A stretch of DNA of 9,033 nt. Origin: an uncultured Bacteroidales bacterium. GTDB lineage: Bacteria; Bacteroidota; Bacteroidia; Bacteroidales; P3. Under the pieces are notes generated by a model. That model was given only the letters and a program-made list of their open reading frames with translations, was not told the origin of the DNA and did not search any database. The stretch covers positions 1 through 9,033 of the forward strand of contig CALEPD010000046.1 in NCBI GenBank assembly GCA_937910265.1. Direction: 5' to 3'. Position 1 is the stretch's first letter. Every line of letters starts with the position of its first letter. This document shows positions 1 to 6,618 of the stretch, one piece after another. A program made the translations under genes and the position numbers.

Positions 1-798
1 GCCATGCGCATAGAAGAGACTGGTTCGCCCGACGCACTGCTTGTTTACGGCCGAGGCATCCTCCACCTTTCCGTTCTCATTGAGACCATGCGCCGAGAAG
101 GCTATGAGCTACAGGTGGGACAGCCTAAAGTAATCATCAAAGAGATTGACGGGCAGAAATGCGAACCCATCGAGTCGCTTACAATCCTGGTTCCCGAAGA
201 ATTTTCGAGCAAGGTTATCGACATCGTCACCCGCCGCAAAGGTGAAGTCGGAAACATCGACACAAAGGGCGACCGCGTACAATTGGAATTCACCATTCCA
301 TCCCGCGGTATTATCGGATTGCGCAATTCATTGTTAACCGCCACTAACGGAGAAGCCATCATAGCAAGCCGATTTCTGGAATACCAGCCCTGGAAAGGCG
401 ACTTTGACAGTCATAAACCCGGTGCACTTATTGCCAAAGAGACAGGAGAGTCGACTGCCTATAGTATCAGCAAACTACAAGACAGGGGCTCGTTCTTCAT
501 TGAACCCGGCGACATGGTATACACAGGAGAGGTTATCGGCGAAGGACTCAGGCCCGGCAATGAAATTGTAATCAACGTTGTTACCGCAAAGAACCTAACC
601 AATATGCGCAGTAAAAGCGCTGACGACAAATCGACCACAGCACCTCCGATAAAATTCAGTTTGGAAGAGGCCATGGAATATATCCGCGAAGACGAGTATC
701 TTGAAATCACTCCTCAGAACTTGCGTATCCGTAAGATCATACTTGATGAGACAGAGCGCAAACGCGCCCGAAATGCTGCCGAAAACAGCAATTCGTAG
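1..798 (+). CDS. typA: TypA/BipA ribosome-associated GTPase, C-terminal part (5' truncated by window)
   Basis: The frame is open from base 1 and gives 265 residues ending in TAG at 796-798. TypA is normally about 600 residues, so the GTP-binding domain and domain II lie left of the window; the ATG at position 4 is internal. Visible are the end of EF-G domain III and the start of domain V, with the family signature RGILHLSVLIETMRREGYEL near the start, then SRGIIGLRN and the TypA-specific C-terminal domain (PGDMVYTGEVIGE; TNMRSKSADDK; a late TPQNLRIRK segment). The family is a translational GTPase that binds the 70S ribosome and helps 50S assembly and growth under stress or cold. Identification is from motif recall but the match is strong throughout. 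The gene ends normally and is followed by a hairpin. Confidence 0.97.
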   Translation, partial: AMRIEETGSPDALLVYGRGILHLSVLIETMRREGYELQVGQPKVIIKEIDGQKCEPIESLTILVPEEFSSKVIDIVTRRKGEVGNIDTKGDRVQLEFTIPSRGIIGLRNSLLTATNGEAIIASRFLEYQPWKGDFDSHKPGALIAKETGESTAYSISKLQDRGSFFIEPGDMVYTGEVIGEGLRPGNEIVINVVTAKNLTNMRSKSADDKSTTAPPIKFSLEEAMEYIREDEYLEITPQNLRIRKIILDETERKRARNAAENSNS

Positions 799-827
799 AG
801 AATTGAAAATTCTAACGCATCATAATA

Positions 828-856
828 ATCAACGCAGGCTTGTGGCCTGCGTTGAT
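828..856. terminator. Perfect 12-bp hairpin between convergent typA and the thioredoxin-like gene
   Basis: The arms ATCAACGCAGGC (828-839) and GCCTGCGTTGAT (845-856) are exact reverse complements around a 5-nt loop, TTGTG. It lies 29 nt after the typA stop and 60 nt after the thioredoxin-like gene stop, so it can serve both transcripts. Neither side has a clean U run: the + strand continues GCTTTATACA and the - strand continues TATTATGATG. A bidirectional terminator is the natural reading, but the weak U tracts leave some doubt. A smaller 6-bp stem (799-804 with 808-813) precedes it. Confidence 0.7.
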
Positions 857-916
857 GCTTTATACACTATCAATAAAAACGTCTGCGGTTACGTTCAAAC
901 GAAATCTGCGTGCCTG

Positions 917-1390
917 TCATTTCAATGTATTGACAGCGGCCGGTGTCCAGTTAAGCAAAAAATCGGACACTAATTTTTCGGAATAGCTTTTATCCTTCTC
1001 AAGGTAAGCGGAATTCTGTATATGAATAGGCTTACCGTCACCGTTCAGTATCACAAAAACGGGGAATCCGAAACGGGCAGGATTGCCTAAAAACTTCATT
1101 GCTTCGGGGTTTTTATTTTCCCTTGAGTAGTTGACGTGGATATAGACAAAATTGTCCTTTATAATTTTATTCACAGTTGCATTAGTATCGGCAAAATGGG
1201 CAAAACGTATGCACCACGGACACCAATTGCCCCCCACTTGACACAAGACATATTTTTGAGAAAGCTTTGCCTGCTCAACCGCCTGACGTATCTGATTCAT
1301 TGCATTAACATTTTCGTCATACATTGACGTCTGTGCGCACAAGCCGCAACATAATAATACACAGTAAAATAGAGATATATACTTTTTCAT
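917..1390 (-). CDS. Secreted thioredoxin-fold protein with CPWC active site
   Basis: A 157-residue protein, ATG at 1388-1390, TGA at 917-919. Residues 1-20 form a signal peptide (MKK start, hydrophobic core, likely cleavage around L-C-A-Q); no good lipobox is visible, so it is probably soluble in the periplasm. The redox motif is W-C57-P-W-C60, followed by a thioredoxin-like beta strand (FVYIHVNYS) and the cis-proline region GFP110VFVIL. This resembles the Thioredoxin_7/DUF255-type disulfide oxidoreductases common in Bacteroidota. The likely role is thiol reduction or oxidation of exported proteins; the partner is unknown. The leader is cysteine-rich (five Cys within residues 1-20 counting C10, C14, C15, C18 is four). 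It is transcribed away from the membrane-regulator pair across a shared 73-bp promoter region, so that pair could control it, though nothing here proves it. Confidence 0.85.
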   Translation of the reverse strand: MKKYISLFYCVLLCCGLCAQTSMYDENVNAMNQIRQAVEQAKLSQKYVLCQVGGNWCPWCIRFAHFADTNATVNKIIKDNFVYIHVNYSRENKNPEAMKFLGNPARFGFPVFVILNGDGKPIHIQNSAYLEKDKSYSEKLVSDFLLNWTPAAVNTLK

Positions 1391-1409
1391 AATTATTTTT
1401 TTTATTTAA

Positions 1410-1417
1410 CAAATATA
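1410..1417 (-). promoter_or_regulatory. Bacteroidota -7 element for the thioredoxin-like gene
   Basis: Read on the - strand the octamer is TATATTTG, an exact match to the Bacteroidota primary-sigma -7 consensus TAnnTTTG. Its downstream edge lies 19 nt before the ATG at 1390, so a start about 5-6 nt further on would give a leader of roughly 14 nt. No clear TTTG -33 box lies at the usual distance; the upstream DNA is simply A/T-rich. In such A/T-rich DNA a chance match is possible. Confidence 0.5.
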
Positions 1418-1446
1418 CAAAATTTTATTAATTTAAAAAAAAGTTG

Positions 1447-1454
1447 TACCTTTG
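1447..1454 (+). promoter_or_regulatory. Bacteroidota -7 element almost touching the start of the membrane-sensor gene
   Basis: TACCTTTG matches TAnnTTTG exactly and sits after an A-rich run and GTTG, a context I recognise from Bacteroides promoters. Its last base is 9 nt before the A of the ATG at 1464. With transcription starting about 5-6 nt beyond the element, the mRNA leader would be only about 3-5 nt. An AAGGAG string (1456-1461) follows, but it is 2 nt from the ATG, too close for a normal Shine-Dalgarno, and would be mostly untranscribed. No canonical -33 box is evident. Confidence 0.6.
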
Positions 1455-1463
1455 CAAGGAGTT

Positions 1464-2261
1464 ATGGATTTTTTCTATTTAAATATCATCCCAATCGTAG
1501 CATCTTTTGCTGGTCCGATTTTTGTGCTTCTTCACCTCAAAAACATAAATCGGGCACAATGGTTGCTATTGATTACCCAGGTGGCTGTTGGAGTAACTCT
1601 GATACTGTTCAACGTTTGGAACAGCAACAACCGATATAATAGTTTCATATATGACTATTTATACACTGTATCAGGAGTAATATGTCCGCCTTTATACTAC
1701 CTTTTCATCTGTGAATATACCGAACGAAAAGGCGGATTGAAATTAAAAAACAGGAGAGCATTCATACCTGCAATAATATACCTTGTCGTTTTGTCGTTTT
1801 GTGCATTAAACCTGGGTGCAGAACACTATGAAATGTTGGTTTCCAACTACCAACAAGGATTCCCCGAGTGGGGGAAATATGACGACCCCTTTTGGAATAT
1901 CATGATTGTATGGAACTACTATGGTTCGGTAGTGTTTTTGGTATTAGAGATACTGGGGTTTGTTTTTCTTGGCTGGCGTAAACTCAGCAGATACCTCACA
2001 CATCTCAAGACTTACAAAATCGAGCTGACTAAATACGCGATGAGATTCAGTCGATTTATCACATTTTTTTCGGTTCTTGCCACAATCATTACCGCCATGA
2101 TAGTTGTAATCACATATTCCGGCAACCATATTGAATGGATTCATTCGGTCTCGGTATTCATTCTAACCTTCTTACAAATCTCGTTCAGTGTACTTGTCGT
2201 CAACCTTGACTACGACGCATCAAAAATGGACCCAATCATAAAGAAATTAACCTATAAATGA
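1464..2261 (+). CDS. Seven-helix membrane protein, output-less paralogue of the adjacent membrane AraC regulator
   Basis: 265 residues from ATG 1464; an in-frame TTG at 1452 is rejected because it lies inside the -7 element. Hydrophobic segments at about 5-25, 32-50, 63-83, 99-117, 150-170, 197-217 and 226-246 suggest seven helices. Basic residues after helix 1 (KNINR), helix 3 (TERKGGLKLKNRR) and helix 5 (WRKLSRYL) place the N-terminus outside and the short 19-residue tail inside. The 32-residue loop between helices 4 and 5 (about 118-149, aromatic and acidic) faces the periplasm. Layout and local sequence (PPLYYLFIC, KNRRAF, RKLSRYLTHLK) parallel the next gene (APLFYIFVC, KKNRQV, RKIESYIKLLK), so the two are paralogues, but this one stops where the partner's linker and HTH begin. 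It overlaps that gene by 4 nt (ATGA). Inferred role: ligand sensing or heteromer formation with the regulator. Its ligand is unknown, and a decayed regulator that lost its HTH remains possible. Confidence 0.8.
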   Translation: MDFFYLNIIPIVASFAGPIFVLLHLKNINRAQWLLLITQVAVGVTLILFNVWNSNNRYNSFIYDYLYTVSGVICPPLYYLFICEYTERKGGLKLKNRRAFIPAIIYLVVLSFCALNLGAEHYEMLVSNYQQGFPEWGKYDDPFWNIMIVWNYYGSVVFLVLEILGFVFLGWRKLSRYLTHLKTYKIELTKYAMRFSRFITFFSVLATIITAMIVVITYSGNHIEWIHSVSVFILTFLQISFSVLVVNLDYDASKMDPIIKKLTYK

Positions 2262-3556
2262 ATTCATTATTCATCATATTACTTATACCTGCAATAGCAT
2301 CGACCGTATTGCCGATATACAGTTTTTTAACGAAACCCAGTATATCGAAAACCAATATGTCGTTACTTGGAGCACAAGTAATCATCGGGTTAACATTCTT
2401 TTTCTATGCTTGCCGTTTCAATGATTATTTGGTAACGGAATACCTGCTCAATTTTGCATTTTCGATACTTTCGTTATTTGCCGCTCCCCTATTCTACATA
2501 TTTGTCTGTTCGCTTACGCAACCGGAAGGGCTAACGAAGAAAAACCGACAGGTGCTCATCTTACCCATTGCAATGACAATAATTTTGTCGGCAATGTCGC
2601 TAACATGCAGTATAGACGATTGCAGACACTATGCCATACAGGTACTGTACTTCAAAGATTTCAGTTTTATTCCCGGAAATATTTCATACAATCTTCTGAT
2701 AGTCATTGCATATTTTATCTTCTACATCGCCTTTTTCATAGAAACGATTATAATTGTATTCGTATGCATTCGGAAAATTGAATCATATATCAAGCTATTA
2801 AAAGAACATTATTCAACAAACGAAAAGGACATTGTAAGAAACAAATTCCTCTTGATGAATTGTGTCATATCACTTGCAACAATCATGCTGCTTCTAATAC
2901 TCAAAGTCATATATTTCGAATCGACAGAGATATTCTGGGTTATTGCAATATCAACAACTATCAGTCAGGTGCATTTTGCATGGTATGGCCACACTCATAC
3001 AAAATCGGCCGAACAAATAACGGACAACCTAAACTCTTCCGACATACAGTACCCATCGATAGGCTCTGTCAAGTGGGGCGAAAACCAGCCCAACAAATCA
3101 ACATACAATACAGATTTATTTACCTATGAAGAACAGGAAGAATTGTACTCTTTACCAAACGATATACATGAAGAAGAAAAGAGATACCATCAAATTATAA
3201 AAAAATTGTTAGACCTCATGGAAAAGGATGAGGCCTATTTGGACCCCAACATAACATTGGCCTCACTTTCCGATACACTCAAGATCAACCAGCGAGACTT
3301 GGTTAAGATAATAAACGAATATAATGGCTTGTCGTTCTCAGAGTACATTGACCATATGAGAATTCAAAAATCGATAGAAATAATACTCTACTTACCAAAA
3401 CAGGAAAGCTCGGAAAAAGTAAAACAAATGGCCAAAAAACGTTCATTTATAGACAACCTCGCCAAAGAATGCGGTTACTCCAATTCATCAGCATTCATGA
3501 CCGGTTTCTCCCAAGTAATGGGTGTCTCGTACGAAGAATGGCTTGAAGAAATATAG
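2258..3556 (+). CDS. Membrane-anchored AraC-family transcriptional regulator (7TM + HTH)
   Basis: 432 residues, ATG at 2258 overlapping the upstream stop as ATGA, which implies translational coupling. Residues 1-245 hold about seven hydrophobic helices (4-23, 35-53, 64-84, 99-117, 144-170, 197-219, 224-242); positive charges put the C-terminus in the cytoplasm. A linker (about 246-325), acidic near 290-310, leads to an AraC/XylS-type DNA-binding domain. The first HTH is about 332-377 (ITLASLSDTLKINQRDLVKI, then GLSFSEYIDHMRIQ); the second is about 396-430 (FIDNLAKECGYSNSSAFMTGF, then GVSYEEWLE). The stretch between the two HTHs carries roughly 14 extra residues rich in Lys and Glu (380-394) compared with MarA-like proteins. 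Architecture indicates direct signal transfer from membrane to DNA without phosphorelay. Targets are unknown; the divergent thioredoxin-like gene and its own operon are the nearest candidates. The gene is visibly richer in A/T than typA (one sampled 60-base line is 27% GC against 50% in typA). Confidence 0.88.
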   Translation: MNSLFIILLIPAIASTVLPIYSFLTKPSISKTNMSLLGAQVIIGLTFFFYACRFNDYLVTEYLLNFAFSILSLFAAPLFYIFVCSLTQPEGLTKKNRQVLILPIAMTIILSAMSLTCSIDDCRHYAIQVLYFKDFSFIPGNISYNLLIVIAYFIFYIAFFIETIIIVFVCIRKIESYIKLLKEHYSTNEKDIVRNKFLLMNCVISLATIMLLLILKVIYFESTEIFWVIAISTTISQVHFAWYGHTHTKSAEQITDNLNSSDIQYPSIGSVKWGENQPNKSTYNTDLFTYEEQEELYSLPNDIHEEEKRYHQIIKKLLDLMEKDEAYLDPNITLASLSDTLKINQRDLVKIINEYNGLSFSEYIDHMRIQKSIEIILYLPKQESSEKVKQMAKKRSFIDNLAKECGYSNSSAFMTGFSQVMGVSYEEWLEEI

Positions 3557-3717
3557 AACCGGAAACAGCCTTACCACCTCCGAGAGACTACTGCGAGAGG
3601 AGAAGAAAAATCACATAAAAAAACAAAGGTCCAGTCTATGCCTATTGCAAGGCTGCAAATGCTTTGATGCCACTTATAAATGGTTTTGCACAAATGCCAT
3701 CAAAAAGTCATCACAGG
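3557..3717. other. Convergent intergenic region, no clear terminator
   Basis: These 161 bases separate the stops of the AraC-type regulator (+) and ispG (-). I find no strong hairpin with a U tract for either strand. The best structure is TGCAAA (3654-3659) pairing with TTTGCA (3685-3690) around an inner GCCA/TGGT helix, with a 9-nt bulge, which is weak. No believable small gene is present; open frames here only run in from the flanking genes. Confidence 0.5.
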
Positions 3718-4857
3718 CTAATCAATCCAATCGCCATTTTCTTTAATCAATGCCACCAATGCATCAACGGCTTCGGATTGATCGATATTCGGTTTAACCA
3801 CTTCCTTTCCTTTATACAGAGTGATTGTACCCGGGCCCGCACCGACATATCCGTAATCGGCATCGGCCATTTCGCCGGGTCCGTTAACAATACAACCCAT
3901 CACTCCAATCTTGATGCCTTTAAGATGGTTTGTTCTATCCTTGATAGCCTGCAGGGCCGACTGTATATCATAAAGAGTTCTGCCACACGAAGGACAAGCG
4001 ATATACTCACATTTGGTGATACGGACCCCAACAGCCTGAAGGATATCGTAAGCAACAGGCATTTCGAGAACAGGGTCCTCGGTCAAGGAGACACGAATGG
4101 TATCGCCAATTCCATCGATAAGCAACGCACCGATACCAGCCGCGCTTTTCAATCTACCCTGCATTCCATCGCCGGCTTCGGTAACGCCTAAATGAATTGG
4201 ATAATCCATATCCAACTCGCGCATTTTCTGCACAAAAAGACGTGTACTATCAACCATCACTTTAACATTGGAAGCCTTCATCGAAAACACCAATTTATTA
4301 AAATCCTGTCGACGACACACCTCTGCAACTTCAATAGCGCTTTGAGCCATACCAACAGCCGTATTGCCATGAGTGGTAACAATACGTTCAGAGAGCGACC
4401 CATGATTGGTTCCTATACGCATTGCCGTACCGTGAAGTTTACATATTTCAATAAGCTTCTCCATTCTATCACCGATACGGTTTAATTCATCGCGGTACTC
4501 CTGGTCCGAAAAAGTGACCTTTCCCCTATTTCTATCGACATAGTTTCCGGGATTAATACGAACCTTCTCGACAATTGACGCTGCAACCTCGGCTGCTTGT
4601 GGATTGAAATGAATATCGGCAACCAAAGGCACATTGCAGCCTCGTTTGCTCAACTCATTTTTAATGTTGTACAAATTATTGGCAGCTTTCACATCGGGTG
4701 CTGTAATACGCACCAACTCGCAGCCGGCCTCAACCATGCGCAGAGTTTGTTCAACCGTGGCGACAGTGTCCATGGTATCGGTGTTTGTCATTGACTGAAC
4801 CCTTACAGGGGCACCGCCACCCATGGATAAATTTCCAATTTTTATCTGTGTGCTCAT
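3718..4857 (-). CDS. ispG: 4-hydroxy-3-methylbut-2-enyl diphosphate synthase IspG, compact form
   Basis: 379 residues from ATG 4857 to TAG 3718-3720. IspG converts ME-cPP to HMBPP, the penultimate step of the MEP isoprenoid pathway, using a [4Fe-4S] cluster. The N-terminal TIM barrel (about 1-265) shows VRVQSMTNTDTMD, PLVADIHFNP, VRINPGNYVD, RIGTNHGSLSERI, FSMKASN and HLGVTEAGDG. The C-terminal domain holds the cluster ligands C288-x-x-C291 (ACPSCGRT), C322 and E329 (MGCIVNGPGE). All catalytic features are intact. The A-domain wording is of the plant/Bacteroidota type, yet the barrel is joined to the cluster domain by only about 20 residues; the usual large inserted domain of Bacteroidota enzymes (total about 600 residues, from memory) is absent. 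The start overlaps the upstream stop as TGATG, so an upstream in-frame TTG at 4860 is not needed. It is the last gene of the leftward array. Confidence 0.96.
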   Translation of the reverse strand: MSTQIKIGNLSMGGGAPVRVQSMTNTDTMDTVATVEQTLRMVEAGCELVRITAPDVKAANNLYNIKNELSKRGCNVPLVADIHFNPQAAEVAASIVEKVRINPGNYVDRNRGKVTFSDQEYRDELNRIGDRMEKLIEICKLHGTAMRIGTNHGSLSERIVTTHGNTAVGMAQSAIEVAEVCRRQDFNKLVFSMKASNVKVMVDSTRLFVQKMRELDMDYPIHLGVTEAGDGMQGRLKSAAGIGALLIDGIGDTIRVSLTEDPVLEMPVAYDILQAVGVRITKCEYIACPSCGRTLYDIQSALQAIKDRTNHLKGIKIGVMGCIVNGPGEMADADYGYVGAGPGTITLYKGKEVVKPNIDQSEAVDALVALIKENGDWID

Positions 4858-5246
4858 CAACTATATCGTGCTAATGTACGTTGCAAGCTCAACACTTGCG
4901 TTTTCAATTGTTTAATTTGGTGCTGCAAATTGGCATTTTGCGATTTAAGCCGTTTTATCTCATCTTCCAGTTCCTCAATAGTGGGTTCTTTGTAGACAGC
5001 CGTTGAGGTTGATTTGTTCGTTACAGAAGATGATGCAGGTGGCATATCCTCATCTTTAATGTTAAACACTTTTGCCACACCTTCTTGGTCGGCCATTCGT
5101 ATCAAAGAATTGGGAGCCATTGGTATATCAAAACCGGAATCGTCTTGCACATAGACCATACCGTTGCTGATTTTTGTAACAATACCACCACCTATATCAT
5201 TTAAAAACTTAACCTTGTCTCCTATTTCAAATTTTGAATTTGCCAT
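4857..5246 (-). CDS. Short DUF2027-like protein: SH3-like head plus C-terminal leucine zipper
   Basis: 129 residues, ATG at 5244-5246, TGA at 4857-4859. Residues 5-50 (EIGDKVKFLNDIGGGIVTKI, then VYVQDDSGFDIPM) match my memory of the N-terminus of Bacteroidota DUF2027 proteins, an SH3-like fold; those are usually longer and end in an Smr-type domain, which is missing here. A low-complexity Ser/Thr hinge (70-84) leads to a heptad coiled coil at 90-125. The a positions are I90, I97, N104, I111, V118, L125; the d positions are L93, L100, L107, L114, L121. The single Asn at a and all-Leu d layer resemble the GCN4 dimer. The sequence therefore supports a dimeric, probably cytoplasmic adaptor. The frame is intact with normal ends, so it is not an obvious fragment. 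It lies between mpl (13-nt gap) and ispG (1-nt overlap). Function unknown. Confidence 0.85.
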   Translation of the reverse strand: MANSKFEIGDKVKFLNDIGGGIVTKISNGMVYVQDDSGFDIPMAPNSLIRMADQEGVAKVFNIKDEDMPPASSSVTNKSTSTAVYKEPTIEELEDEIKRLKSQNANLQHQIKQLKTQVLSLQRTLARYS

Positions 5247-5259
5247 AATAATATGTAGT

Positions 5260-6615
5260 TTATCGAATCAATTCATTAGCAAGTGCCGAGAAATCGATGC
5301 CATCGAAATTGCCACTAGACATCATCAGCAGATTTGTATCAGAGAATTCCATGTTTCTGAGCATATTGACCAACTCTGACGAATCGACAAAAACCTGGAC
5401 CGAGTCGGACGCAAAAGAGTCCTTAACCTCATCGGGGTTCAGCTGAGGCAATTTCTTCAGCTGAAGGGCATGTTGACTATAGTAAACACATGCTATATCA
5501 GCATCATCCATCGTATGAGCATATTGTTTAATAAACTCGGCAGTCAGGGAGCTATAGGTATGTAATTCCATACATGCCACCAACTTTCGTTCTGGATATT
5601 GATTGCGCATTGCAGCAATAGTGGCACGTAATTTGGATGGAGCATGGGCAAAATCCTTATACATGGCTGAGTTCGGATTCTTTTTAACTAATTCCAGGCG
5701 TTTGGAAGCCCCTTCGAAAGAGGCAACAGCCTGATCGAACATGGAATCGCTTATACCAAGCTGACGACATGCACAGCGTGCCGCATTAAGATTAAGCAAG
5801 TTATGGTGCCCGAAAATAGACAGTTCGGTTGCCGTATCGGACAAAACCGTCACCCCATTATCGACATAGTGATTGGGAACAGAATACGGAATCTTCTCGA
5901 TATCGGTACGCTGATTATTGCGAGCCACACCACACACTTCCGCATCTTCCTCGCAGTAGACCAACGTGCCTCCCGGCTCAATCAGATTGATGAATTGAGC
6001 AAATTGGTCACGATATATATCAAAGGTTGGGAAAACATTAATATGATCCCATTCTATACCTGTGATTATTGCCACATTGGGATGATACAAATGGAACTTG
6101 GGGCGGCGGTCGATGGGAGAAGTCAAATATTCGTCGCCTTCTATCACCATAACCTTGGCCGTATCGCTTAAACGGACCATGACATCAAAGCCCTTCAGCT
6201 GTGCCCCCACCATATAGTCAGCCTCAATATTGCAATGGTTCAACACATGAAGTATCATGGCCGTAGTGGTTGTTTTGCCATGGCTGCCGCCTACAACGAT
6301 GCGCAGCTTATCTTTCGACTGCTCATAAAGATATTCCGGATAGCTGTATATTTTAAGTCCCAGTTGCTGAGCCTTTATCAGTTCCGGGTTATCAAGACGG
6401 GCATGCATACCCAATACAACCGCATCCAATTCAGGGACAATTCTCTCCGGATGCCATCCTTCGGATTCGGGCAACAACCCATATTGTTGCAACCTGCCTC
6501 TTGCCGGATCGAAAATCTCATCGTCGGAGCCAGTAACATCAACACCTTTGAGGTGAAGCGCAATGGACAAATTATGCATGGCAGAACCACCTATAGCAAT
6601 AAAATGAACTTTCAT
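5260..6615 (-). CDS. mpl: Mpl-type Mur ligase: UDP-MurNAc : L-Ala-gamma-D-Glu-meso-DAP ligase
   Basis: 451 residues, close to E. coli Mpl (about 457). Mpl attaches recycled murein tripeptide to UDP-MurNAc, bypassing MurC, MurD and MurE, in the cytoplasm. The N-terminal UDP-binding domain has HFIAIGGSAMHNLSIAL; the central ATPase has the P-loop G110-SHGKTTTT, the Mg-binding region EGDEY (159-163), EWDHINVF (188-195) and GHHNLLNLNAA (269-279); the C-terminal domain has SKRLE (304-308) and DFAHAPSKL (321-329). E. coli Mpl has HH where this has HA; I recall a single His as usual in Bacteroidota homologues. MurC is the main alternative, but the DFAH motif, the N-terminus and the lack of a MurC-type DDYGHHP favour Mpl. 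The start ATG (6613-6615) is 3 nt after the HD gene's stop, implying coupling. Confidence 0.9.
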   Translation of the reverse strand: MKVHFIAIGGSAMHNLSIALHLKGVDVTGSDDEIFDPARGRLQQYGLLPESEGWHPERIVPELDAVVLGMHARLDNPELIKAQQLGLKIYSYPEYLYEQSKDKLRIVVGGSHGKTTTTAMILHVLNHCNIEADYMVGAQLKGFDVMVRLSDTAKVMVIEGDEYLTSPIDRRPKFHLYHPNVAIITGIEWDHINVFPTFDIYRDQFAQFINLIEPGGTLVYCEEDAEVCGVARNNQRTDIEKIPYSVPNHYVDNGVTVLSDTATELSIFGHHNLLNLNAARCACRQLGISDSMFDQAVASFEGASKRLELVKKNPNSAMYKDFAHAPSKLRATIAAMRNQYPERKLVACMELHTYSSLTAEFIKQYAHTMDDADIACVYYSQHALQLKKLPQLNPDEVKDSFASDSVQVFVDSSELVNMLRNMEFSDTNLLMMSSGNFDGIDFSALANELIR

Positions 6616-6618
6616 ATA

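Noticed and set aside
1452..1463. TTG at 1452 as the start of the membrane-sensor gene
   Set aside because: It falls inside the -7 element, so it would not be transcribed from that promoter; the ATG at 1464 gives a normal first helix.
1785..1803. Short tandem repeat TGTCGTTTT x2 inside the membrane-sensor gene
   Set aside because: Two copies only, encoding ordinary helix residues; likely chance.
3640..3690. Possible bulged stem in the convergent region after ispG
   Set aside because: It needs a 9-nt bulge and a G-U pair and lacks a U run, so it is not a supportable terminator.
3522..3746. 74-codon + strand frame across the end of the AraC-type gene and the intergenic region
   Set aside because: It overlaps the HTH coding end in another frame, is Lys/Ser-rich without family features and runs into the ispG 3' end.
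3664..4191. 175-codon + strand open frame opposite ispG
   Set aside because: It lies antisense to a fully motif-supported ispG, has no recognisable domain and begins in the intergenic region without a convincing start signal.
5260..6615. Assignment of the Mur ligase as murC
   Set aside because: The DFAH-x-P motif, N-terminus and length match Mpl better than MurC's DDYGHHP pattern, and no division/cell-wall cluster surrounds it.
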